This document shows, in pieces, positions 17,986-25,923 of a stretch of 64,000 bases of DNA (positions are counted from its first letter, which is position 1; each line of letters begins with the position of its first letter). Under the pieces are notes generated by a model. The model worked only from the letters and a program-made list of their open reading frames with translations, was not told the origin of the DNA and made no database searches. The stretch lies in assembly GCF_005166025.1 (NCBI RefSeq), contig NZ_CP028923.1, positions 4,280,001 through 4,344,000 of the forward strand, in the 5' to 3' direction. The DNA is from Mangrovivirga cuniculi. Lineage in GTDB: Bacteria > Bacteroidota > Bacteroidia > Cytophagales > Cyclobacteriaceae. The translations under genes were made by a program, and so were the position numbers.

Positions 17986-18019
17986 AAAAAAAAAGACTGA
18001 TAATATCAGCCTCTTTTTT
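17986..18019 (+). terminator. Intrinsic terminator of the small lipoprotein gene
   Basis: AAAAAGA plus CTGAT pair with ATCAG and TCTTTTT, with CC bulged on the right arm. A T6 run follows. It lies 15 bases past the stop and may also serve the DUF2892 gene on the other strand. Confidence 0.7.
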
Positions 18020-18052
18020 CATTAACCAAACCAAGTTAACTACTCAATAATA

Positions 18053-18256
18053 TTATTTTTTCGAACAGGTATTCAATCCAAAAGGAGTGTACAAAGGACA
18101 AAAACTTATAAATCCTGTAATTAAAAATATTCCTGCCAAAGCCATTAACGTAATACCTACTGTACCTGTAATTATATTTGTAAAATACAGGGCTACTACA
18201 ATTATTGCTAAAATTACTCTTATTACCCTGTCGGTAGTTCCCATATTCTTTTCCAT
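18053..18256 (-). CDS. DUF2892 (YgaP-like) small membrane protein, copy 2
   Basis: The 67-residue product, MEKNMGTTDRVIRVILAIIV and on, has two membrane helices and ends CPLYTPFGLNTCSKK. It shares the MGTxDRVIR start and CPLYxPFGxxTC end with the copy at 15283-15498. The longer frame on the same strand (18036-18302) is in a different phase and has no such motifs. Confidence 0.88.
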   Translation of the reverse strand: MEKNMGTTDRVIRVILAIIVVALYFTNIITGTVGITLMALAGIFLITGFISFCPLYTPFGLNTCSKK

Positions 18257-18393
18257 GGCGTATTTTTTTATCTAAAGGTAAATTCCTGATTATGGAATCC
18301 ACATGATAAATATCAATGCACCAACTGATTTAATTGATATTATGCGATAATTAGAGACTCCCTGTAAAAATGAAATAACTGCAATCTCCCTAA

Positions 18394-19566
18394 TTACACT
18401 CCTTCTAAAACCGGAGTTGATTTCTTATTCTGCTTTGAGTTCATTTTACCTTTCTTTTTCTTTCTTCCCAGCCAAATTAAAATGCCTGTAACTGGTAGAG
18501 TTGCAATCATCAAACAAGCAATAAAAGCTATTATTTTAGTCGTAATACCACCAATTGCCCCAACATGAAGGTCATAATTTATTCTTACTAAATGATCGGG
18601 AAGTTCAGCTTTAGAATATTCCCCATACACACTAAGAGTCTTTACCTTTTCGAGCGTATTTTGATCGTAAAAAATATAGTCAGAGTCGTAATAAACTTCT
18701 TCAGTATGCGAAATCTCCACATAAATACTAGCCGAATCTGCATAGGGGTAGTGAATCTCAAAACTTTCAGCTTCAGGATATTGGTTAAACAGTATTTGTG
18801 GCAACCTGTCAATATTCGATTGTCTGACTGATTGAGACACTGTTTCTTCCTGGTTTAACGGAACAGAAAAAGTCAATTCTTTTTCTCCGCCAAACCCATT
18901 ATAATAAAGAAAGGCAAACCAGTTGAGCGCCATTACAAGCCCGGTAAGAACAAATACTACTGCGAAAGCCGAAAGATAAAAACCTAAAACCGTGTGCAAA
19001 TCAAAGTTCTTTCGTCTCCAGCGAGTAGTATTTTTCCAATCCAGTTTGAATCGTTGTTTTCTTCCCTTTTTATTTTTTGGCCACCAGAGAATAATTCCGG
19101 TTATGATTGATATTCCAAAAATAAGCGTACCATAAGAAACAATTGGCTTTCCGATTTCAGGTGGTAACCATAAATGTAAATGACCATCCAGAATGAATGG
19201 AAAGAATCCCTCCATATGATCTTTTTCCTTAAGGATCTCGCCGTTATAAGGATTTAAATAAAGTGATGTATAAAACTCCGGCTCTGCTTCGTAAAAAATC
19301 ATTTCAACAGGTTCTCCCGGTTCATTGGGATATAACACACCATGGATCGCCTTATTCGGTATATACTCTTTTGCTATACTTTTAGCTACAGTAGGAGTAA
19401 TCAGAGGAAGGTCTTCAATCTGCACTGTTATTTCATCCTCTATCAAAGAGTTGATTTCACTATTAAATACCCAAATCGCTCCCGTAGTTGCTTCTATAAA
19501 AACAATTAAGCTGGCTACAATTCCGAGGTAAAGATGTATTAATCGAAATGATTTACGTACTGTCAA
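18394..19566 (-). CDS. PepSY-associated membrane protein, probable iron/siderophore-uptake reductase component
   Basis: The family's usual opening (TVRKSFRLIHLYLGIVASLI) begins at a TTG codon at 19566, giving 390 residues. A GTG at 19605 is open upstream, but it lies inside a terminator-like hairpin, so I prefer the TTG. Four membrane helices are visible, two in the first half (IVASLIVFIEATTGAIWVF and GTLIFGISIITGIILWW) and two in the second half (LSAFAVVFVLTGLVMALNWF and AFIACLMIATLPVTGILIW). HLHLWLPP and FDLHTVLGFYLS carry conserved histidines. In Bacteroidota such genes follow TonB receptors and are thought to reduce ferric siderophores. It is the last gene of the operon. Confidence 0.85.
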   Translation of the reverse strand: MTVRKSFRLIHLYLGIVASLIVFIEATTGAIWVFNSEINSLIEDEITVQIEDLPLITPTVAKSIAKEYIPNKAIHGVLYPNEPGEPVEMIFYEAEPEFYTSLYLNPYNGEILKEKDHMEGFFPFILDGHLHLWLPPEIGKPIVSYGTLIFGISIITGIILWWPKNKKGRKQRFKLDWKNTTRWRRKNFDLHTVLGFYLSAFAVVFVLTGLVMALNWFAFLYYNGFGGEKELTFSVPLNQEETVSQSVRQSNIDRLPQILFNQYPEAESFEIHYPYADSASIYVEISHTEEVYYDSDYIFYDQNTLEKVKTLSVYGEYSKAELPDHLVRINYDLHVGAIGGITTKIIAFIACLMIATLPVTGILIWLGRKKKKGKMNSKQNKKSTPVLEGV

Positions 19567-19612
19567 AATAAAAAAGCTTAAAGGTCCGTGGAAAATTATA
19601 TCCACGGACCAG
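19567..19612 (-). terminator. Terminator-like hairpin between the DUF4374 and PepSY genes
   Basis: GGTCCGTGGA (19583-19592) and TCCACGGACC (19601-19610) pair perfectly. On the minus strand the stem is followed by TTTAAGCTTTTTTATT. It sits 13 bases past the DUF4374 stop and just before the probable TTG start of the PepSY gene, so it could reduce transcription of the last gene of the operon. Confidence 0.72.
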
Positions 19613-19623
19613 ATTAAAAATTA

Positions 19624-20886
19624 TTAGTATAGGTCTGAAAAACCCTTAATTGTTTTACCTTCTATTTGTGCACCTTTTACTGCTGTTGCAGCTTCGATAT
19701 CCACCTGGTAAACATGTGCTTCCTCCGCAGTTTCAACACTTACAAATACCTTTCCATCCTCTACGTGAACTGGCGTAGTGTATCGCTTGGCATGTAGTGG
19801 AACATTTTCTACTGGCGTAACTGTTTGATTTATCAAATCGAGAATGACCAATTTTTGATTAAAATATGAACGACCAAAGGCACCCCAGGATCCCGATCCA
19901 TCAGCATCATTTTCTGGATCAATATCTTCAGTCAGCAATCTGGCAATAGCTTTATTACCTCCTATGTAATCCATCCAGAAAAGAATTCCTCCGTTTGCTG
20001 CCTCTTCCACATTGAAGAAATAATTCTCGTCAAACTCTGAAGAGCCAGAAGAAATCCTAAGAATCCCACTAGGCTTATTAGTAACTGGATAAAATCCAGC
20101 CATGTAAGCACCAGATGAAAATGAGTACAGGTCTCCATTATCTGTTTGAATCAACCCTGTTGTCGTACCATTCACACCGATATTAGCCGTTCTGGCATCT
20201 TTAATTATTTTTACCGGTTCTGATTCTACATCAGGATAAGAATATACAGCTACAAATGCAGTATCCGGATTTGGAGTAGTGTAATAACCCTGGTCATCAA
20301 CAAGGTAATAAGGAACAAATAACTGATCACCAACTACTTCTAATGCCGTTGGCCATGCTGTAACACCTTCCCCAGGGGTACCGGTATCGACATCAAAAAT
20401 ACTAACGTCTTTAATACCTGTTATATATCCAGAAGCAGCATCAATGAAATACAGCTTTCGTGGAGTATGAGATCCATCCCGTGGAGCATCCATTGCGAGC
20501 ATTGTCTCATCGTTGACATTTCCAAATACTTCTAAAGGAGTTTCCAAAAGGAAATTTGCCACTTCTTCCACTTCACCCTGATCATTCACCTGGTAAGCCT
20601 GTGCTTCAAAATTTGTATAACCAAGAACAAAAAGGGTTTTCCCTACAGTGTATGAAAAATTCCAGTCGAATGATTCATAACCCGAACTCTGAGCGGAAAT
20701 TGTTCCTTCCATTAAATTATCGCTTGTAACGACATATTCCGGCTCCTGATCACCTGTGGTTTTCAAGGTCATGGTCATGCCTCCATCGAATTGTGGAGTT
20801 TCGTTCCCTTTATTTTCTTTATCACAGCTTGAAAAAATAAGTGCTGTGATCATCAACACTAAAAATTTGTTTATTTTACTTGTCAT
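19624..20886 (-). CDS. DUF4374-family lipoprotein, partner of the TonB receptor
   Basis: The 420-residue protein begins with a lipoprotein signal (ITALIFSSC, Cys21) and shows the repeated beta-propeller-like text of DUF4374 proteins (DNGDLYSFSSGAYMAGFYPV, GGILFWMDYIGGNKAIARLL, HVEDGKVFVSVETAEEAHVY). The family is found beside TonB receptors for iron or siderophores in Bacteroidota and probably binds the cargo at the outer membrane. Its start overlaps the receptor's stop by 4 bases. Confidence 0.88.
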   Translation of the reverse strand: MTSKINKFLVLMITALIFSSCDKENKGNETPQFDGGMTMTLKTTGDQEPEYVVTSDNLMEGTISAQSSGYESFDWNFSYTVGKTLFVLGYTNFEAQAYQVNDQGEVEEVANFLLETPLEVFGNVNDETMLAMDAPRDGSHTPRKLYFIDAASGYITGIKDVSIFDVDTGTPGEGVTAWPTALEVVGDQLFVPYYLVDDQGYYTTPNPDTAFVAVYSYPDVESEPVKIIKDARTANIGVNGTTTGLIQTDNGDLYSFSSGAYMAGFYPVTNKPSGILRISSGSSEFDENYFFNVEEAANGGILFWMDYIGGNKAIARLLTEDIDPENDADGSGSWGAFGRSYFNQKLVILDLINQTVTPVENVPLHAKRYTTPVHVEDGKVFVSVETAEEAHVYQVDIEAATAVKGAQIEGKTIKGFSDLY

Positions 20887-23210
20887 TGCTTATTTATAAA
20901 GTATCTGAGTTTAACATTAATTGCTCTTCCTGGTTTTTGAAGTGACCAGTTATCATAGGCCTCTTCATTAAATATATTAGTCACCGTTAGTGAGGTGCTG
21001 TATTTCCCTTCTCCGAAAACAAGATTCAGGTTAATATCATTGACAAATTGCGTTGGAATAATCCGCTTATTTTCTGTACTCCCATTACTTTCTGAATAAA
21101 GAAAAAATTCATGAACATACCGGCTATTTATCCCGGTGGTGAGGTTTACCTTATCAAGGTTCCATCGATATTGAAAACCAAAGTCTCCAAATAAATAAGG
21201 ATCGTTAGGCATTCTTTCATTGTAGTTGGCATTTGGCAATCCTTCATTATATTTTCTTTGATCAGTATGATGGTAGTAGGTCATATTCAATGAAAAAATA
21301 TATCGATTATCGACATTAACTGAATTAGTAGTTTCCACACCCATAATTCGGGTTTCAGCGATGTTTTGGTTTACTGACAAAACTCCCTGAGGAACGCGCC
21401 AGATCTTATTTTTAACAGGCCGGTAGAATGTATTCACCTCTGTTTTAAAACTAAGATTCGAAAATACCCTTTCATGAATAAGTCCTAGATTGACATTATG
21501 ACTGTTCTCAGGTTTTAAAGTAGGGTTGGGAAGAATTAACAGCCCATCACCCATTATTTCATGAGCCTCCGGAATTCGATAGGCTAGTTCATAAGAAGTT
21601 TTTAATAACCAGTTATCACTTAACGAATAGCTGAGAGCCATTCCATAACCTGTTTTAGAAAAAGAAGATTTGTTTTTGATGACCTCTGTACCTTTTTCTA
21701 CATATTCTTCAGTGTAAATAGCTGCATTATACCAATACTGCTTCCCAAATATTACAGCTTTGACTGATTGGTCTTGAGAAATAAAATTATAAGACAGACC
21801 CAGAAAGTTTTTTTCCAGGGAACTCGGATTGCCTGCATTATTCAATCGCTCGTTGATTAGATCTTGTGTCTTTCTCTTAAGATAATTCTTAGAGTATTGA
21901 CCTTCTAAAAAATGGTTATTTGAGATGTCGTACTTCAAGGCAGTACGCGCCCATAATCTATCATCAGATAATTCGAAAATAGAAGGTTCACTAAAATTTT
22001 CTGCAGTTTCAATCTCCTTATAATTGCCTTCCCAATCATACCTTCTCCGTAACGTATCATAAAAGGTATCTTTGTCATTGCCAATAACAAAATTACTTTT
22101 CCAGGTAACCTTTCCCCATGTTTTATGGTGATTAAGTCTTGCTATTAAAGATCGATTCTCTGAAGTTAATCCTCCAAATACCCTGTTTATAGAAACATCA
22201 GGATGCTGAATTTCATTTTGATTGGCTCCATAAACTAACCCGACTGTAAATCCATCTGCAAATACTCTGTCACTCACACCAATATCAAGATTAACTGATC
22301 CGGAAGTATAAGCATCATGAAATCTCCGTGCTTCACCATATCCAAGGATATTTCCGAATTTATCAACCTTTGGGGTGTTCTTCATCAAATAATCATTATC
22401 TGAATGATTAAAAAATGACATGAATCGAAAATGGATATTATTTTTAGTTGAATGTTGTAAAAAAACAGATGCGCGATGAGTATTAAAGGAACCATATGAA
22501 TACGAAGCATCAAAAAACTGGTCAGTAATATCAGGAGTAGTAATATTAATGGTTCCTCCCAGCGCATCAGAAGTTAAAGATACCGGAGTTACACCTTTAT
22601 AGACCTCTATAGCCTGGATGAGATTGGCCGGATAATTATTCAGCGTAAGAGAAGAACCGTAAAAATCCATCGGTACTTCATCGATAAAATAACGGACCTG
22701 ATTACCGGTCATTCCGTTTAACGATAACTCAACATCAGAACCCAGGCCTCCGGATTGTCGGAGATTAATACCGGAAAGCGTACCCAGGATTTGATTTACA
22801 TCAAGGTTGAGATCCTGAAAATTCTCAGCTGAAATTACGCTTACATTATATCCGGATTTCTTTTTTTCGGTTAACTCTTTATTACCCTCAACAACTACCA
22901 TATCGAGTTCCTGAGTAACTTCCTGTAGTTTGCAATAAATATTCTTTGATCGATTTCCCCGGTGAGAAACCTGTATAACTTTTGATTCAAATCCGACCGA
23001 ACTGATTTTCAATTCATATTCATCGTGAGGCAAAGATTTAAAAACGAAGTAACCATCAGTATCTGTTACAGAGCCTTTTTCAGTGCCAGAGATAATTACT
23101 GTAGCTCCAGGCAATCCATTTTCCTGTTGATCAACGATCCTCCCATTCAAATCACTTTGAGCTTTTAAAAAGAATGGCACAAAAATTATCAACAGTATTC
23201 TCGAGGTCAT
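20883..23210 (-). CDS. TonB-dependent outer-membrane receptor (siderophore type)
   Basis: The 775-residue protein has a signal peptide to about residue 18, a carboxypeptidase-regulatory-like domain (LNGRIVDQQENGLPGATVII to about 95), a plug domain (SVISAENFQDLNLDVNQILG; VRYFIDEVPMDFYGSSLTL) and a 22-strand-type barrel ending in LRYFINKQ. It should import a ferric siderophore or similar compound using TonB energy. It is the first gene of the receptor-DUF4374-PepSY operon. Two 19-bp operator-like repeats lie directly upstream of the start. Confidence 0.93.
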   Translation of the reverse strand: MTSRILLIIFVPFFLKAQSDLNGRIVDQQENGLPGATVIISGTEKGSVTDTDGYFVFKSLPHDEYELKISSVGFESKVIQVSHRGNRSKNIYCKLQEVTQELDMVVVEGNKELTEKKKSGYNVSVISAENFQDLNLDVNQILGTLSGINLRQSGGLGSDVELSLNGMTGNQVRYFIDEVPMDFYGSSLTLNNYPANLIQAIEVYKGVTPVSLTSDALGGTINITTPDITDQFFDASYSYGSFNTHRASVFLQHSTKNNIHFRFMSFFNHSDNDYLMKNTPKVDKFGNILGYGEARRFHDAYTSGSVNLDIGVSDRVFADGFTVGLVYGANQNEIQHPDVSINRVFGGLTSENRSLIARLNHHKTWGKVTWKSNFVIGNDKDTFYDTLRRRYDWEGNYKEIETAENFSEPSIFELSDDRLWARTALKYDISNNHFLEGQYSKNYLKRKTQDLINERLNNAGNPSSLEKNFLGLSYNFISQDQSVKAVIFGKQYWYNAAIYTEEYVEKGTEVIKNKSSFSKTGYGMALSYSLSDNWLLKTSYELAYRIPEAHEIMGDGLLILPNPTLKPENSHNVNLGLIHERVFSNLSFKTEVNTFYRPVKNKIWRVPQGVLSVNQNIAETRIMGVETTNSVNVDNRYIFSLNMTYYHHTDQRKYNEGLPNANYNERMPNDPYLFGDFGFQYRWNLDKVNLTTGINSRYVHEFFLYSESNGSTENKRIIPTQFVNDINLNLVFGEGKYSTSLTVTNIFNEEAYDNWSLQKPGRAINVKLRYFINKQ

Positions 23211-23214
23211 TTTT

Positions 23215-23233
23215 ATTAAGACTAATTCTAAAT
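23215..23233 (-). promoter_or_regulatory. Operator-like 19-bp site A before the TonB receptor operon
   Basis: On the minus strand the site is ATTTAGAATTAGTCTTAAT. It differs from site B at only two of 19 positions, and the centres of the two are 30 bp apart, about three helical turns. It ends five bases before the receptor start codon. An imperfect palindrome in front of an iron-type operon suggests a Fur-like repressor site. Confidence 0.55.
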
Positions 23234-23244
23234 AGATGTGTAAT

Positions 23245-23263
23245 ATTAAGAATCATTCTAAAT
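23245..23263 (-). promoter_or_regulatory. Operator-like 19-bp site B before the TonB receptor operon
   Basis: On the minus strand this is ATTTAGAATGATTCTTAAT, a near-perfect palindrome (AGAAT-G-ATTCT at the core). A TTG at about 23267-23269 followed 19 bases later by TAATATTA could be the promoter it covers, though the -7 element is poor. Confidence 0.58.
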
Positions 23264-23600
23264 AAGAACAAGGATTTCAAAAGAGTTTTAATAAATAAAG
23301 TTTATATCGAACCTATTGAGACATGGACTTAACTCATTAAATTAAATCACTTATCCTCTAAACTATGCCTGACTGCCAGTGTATCAAACATATTTCACAG
23401 CTTAAATAAAAGTATTGAAAGTATTGATAATCACTAAAATTGGGATCTAAATTTCACAATCACATAATTACATTAAACTTATCTGCTTGTTTTAAGCTTA
23501 ATTATAAATGTGGTTTTAAGAACTATTTGAAAAACTATTAAATTTAATAATGTACAGCTGAAAAATAACTCAAAGTCAGATCGGAATAAATTACTAATGA
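23264..23600. other. Intergenic stretch upstream of the TonB operon, no gene
   Basis: About 340 bases of AT-rich DNA with stops in all frames at short intervals. The only recognisable content is the gene remnant that begins at 23601. Confidence 0.45.
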
Positions 23601-23699
23601 GGCCGAATAATAGCTGATTTTATATCCGATCGAAAAATAAATCTGACACGTAGAACCAAGTTTGCTCAATGCGGCAAAAGCCAGATTTCAAATAATTAA
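23601..23699 (+). pseudogene. Decayed C-terminal fragment of a paralogue of the lipoprotein at 17453
   Basis: The frame reads DFISDRKINLTRRTKFAQCG and then KSQISNN before TAA 23697-23699. This aligns without gaps to the end of the lipoprotein at 17453-17971 (FSSEVKLDLNQKKNFAQCGK, then SRIMNN). Over the last 39 bases, 32 are identical. A TGA stands in frame just upstream at 23598-23600 and nothing upstream reads as the rest of the protein, so this is a relic. Confidence 0.72.
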
Positions 23700-23712
23700 T
23701 CAAATCAATATT

Positions 23713-23798
23713 TTTGATAATAACTTGAATATCAAAATAGAATTAAAATCACTCTCTTATTAATATTTGGTGATTTTAATTCTATTTATATTATCAAA
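23713..23798. repeat. Long AT-rich two-part hairpin downstream of the Sel1 gene
   Basis: An inner 18-bp perfect stem joins 23735-23752 (AAATAGAATTAAAATCAC) to 23770-23787 around 17 bases. An outer 10-bp stem joins 23713-23722 (TTTGATAATA) to 23789-23798. It begins 3 bases past the Sel1-protein stop on the minus strand. It may end or stabilise that transcript; there is no GC-rich core or T-run as in the window's other terminators. Confidence 0.6.
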
Positions 23799-23800
23799 TA

Positions 23801-25695
23801 TTAAAGCTCCTCATTTAAAAGAAAACTTTCCAAATCATTTATAATTACCACCTCCTTATCTTCAAATTCACTTTCAATATGAAGACCAACCAGTTTCATA
23901 TCTTTTTCGTTAATCCCTATGGTATTATTAACTGGCAATGTAATTATTTCTCCTTTAGAGTTTTTCCCCTTTATTAAAGTCCCAACAGAATAGTAAACAA
24001 AACTCTTATCATCTTTTATTACTGCATCTTCACTGCCTTTGATAGTGGTGGTTTGTCTTTCTAAAAACGTTATTTGGTGATTTAGATATTCCCAACCATT
24101 AAAATCATATTGATTAGAAAATTTAAATAACCGGTTGGCATAATCACCCAGCTTCTTTCCTATATTTCTCTGTATATTTTGGATATCCTCGCTCTTTAAT
24201 CCCATCGCTATCTCTTCATCTTCAAAGGCATAATCCTCATAAATTTGTATCTCATGAATATTTATATCACCTTCAAAAAAGCAATGGTTACTTGAGCCCT
24301 TAATAAAATCTTCTTTAAGTGCTCCATATCCACTAAGGACATCACCTTTATTTGTCTGTATAGTCCAATAACCAGAACTGTATGCTGAAAATAATATAGC
24401 AATCCTTTCTTCATCTTTAAACGCTTCCTTAGAAATGAAAACAGATTCTCGATCTTTATTTTTTGAATTAACTCCTTCAAAATAAATTTTACCGTTCTTT
24501 TTTAACCTTATATAAAGTCCTGAAGTCGGACATATTGATGTTCTTAATTCAATTGGCAATTTCATTTCCGCCATAGCTTTACCTTCAGGAATTGAAATAT
24601 TCAAGTAGAAAACCTTTTTAAAATGATATTCGTGATATTTTTTACTACTTGTTCTTAATTTAAAATCAGGAAATACCCATTTACTATATCCTGATTGAGG
24701 CTCATGGGATAACGTAAAATAGCCTTCTTTTTGAATAACAGATACTCCTTGATTTTTACTATTTTTACTTAAAATTTCAGCAATTTTATGCCTTCTGTCT
24801 TCATTAAATCCATATTTACCATAGTAATCATAAGTTACTTCATTATTAGCCATCTCATCAAACTGTTCGCTATTAGGACTGGTCCAAAAAAATACTGGAG
24901 TACTAAAAACATCCTTTCCATATTCCCCATCTATTTTATCATGAGGCACCGGCTCATAAACACCTATAACTCCGAGCTGTTCTAGCTTCTCAAGCTGTTC
25001 TTTTGCATTAGTATCCCCTTCCTCTACCGCCTTCTCATATAATCGCTTAGCTATACTTAAATTACGATTTATGCCTTTCCCATATCTATAAACATCACCC
25101 ATTTCTTTAAACCCTGCTGCCACACCATTTTTAGCGGCATAAGAAAAATATATCATTGCTGATTGGTAATCTTCCATTTCACTTTCATGCATATACCCAA
25201 GATCTAAATACGCTTTATAATTTCCGTTATCAACAGCATCATTAAAATAATTAGATGCTTTTAAAAGATCCTTATCGACCCCTCGTCCAAAACGGTACAC
25301 AACTCCTAAATTTCGGGTACTTACTTGGTTTCCTAGTTCTGAAGCTTTCTCCCACCAGTAAATAGCTTTTGCATAATCCTGTGGTATATTTTTCCCTGAA
25401 TAATATTGTACCCCAATATTATTCATTGCCTTAGCATTGCCCTGATCTGCCGCCTTACGATAGTATTTCAATGCCTTGTCTATATCCTTGGCTTCCCCTT
25501 TGCCATTGGCATACATTTTTCCAAGGAAAAACTGCGCCTCTGACATACCAGCTTGTGCACCAACTTTAATCGCATCATAATTTCCCTCTTCGTAAAATTT
25601 CTCAAAATCCTGCCCTAATGCCTGAATAGAAGAAAATAAAATCAAAAAAATTAATAAGTAAAAAGAGTTTGACTGCTTTTAAAAATAGGTTTCAT
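23801..25695 (-). pseudogene. Secreted Sel1-repeat (TPR-like) protein, frameshifted in its signal peptide
   Basis: The main frame from 25645 has only TTG as a start and begins in the middle of a signal peptide (ILFSSIQALGQDFEKF). An ATG at 25695 reads MKPIFKSSQTLFTY and then stops. Adding one T within 25644-25660 joins them as MKPIFKSSQTLFTYLIFLIL and on through ALGQ, an ideal signal peptide, giving 631 residues. About six Sel1 repeats fill residues 35-250 (AQFFLGKMYANGKG, AMNNIGVQYYSGKN, STRNLGVVYRFGRG, GFKEMGDVYRYGKG). The C-terminal 370 residues are a domain I do not recognise, with a beta-sandwich-like half. Sel1 repeats mediate protein contacts. Confidence 0.8.
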
Positions 25696-25727
25696 AAAAA
25701 TAGTGTTATTAAAATAATGAATTCTTT

Positions 25728-25750
25728 AAGTGCCAGGAAGGCACCTTTTT
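25728..25750 (+). terminator. Small hairpin with T-run on the plus strand, before the Sel1 gene
   Basis: GTGCC (25730-25734) pairs with GGCAC (25740-25744) around AGGAA, followed by CTTTTT. The T-run is on the plus strand, opposite to both neighbouring genes, so it may end antisense transcription or be chance. Confidence 0.3.
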
Positions 25751-25923
25751 CGGTTTTAATATTTTATTCAAGAGAAAAAATTGTCTAAAAAATAACTAAT
25801 ATTCTAGCTTTAAATCAATTAAATAATTATATCATTCAATTCCAATCAACTTTAGATGAAAGGGCGTATTTGACCTATCATTCATGAAAACAGAAGGTTG
25901 ATCTTATATACAAAATTAAAGTT

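Noticed and set aside
18036-18302. 88-residue open frame on the minus strand
   Set aside because: It is out of phase with the DUF2892 gene at 18053-18256, which carries the family's motifs at both ends.
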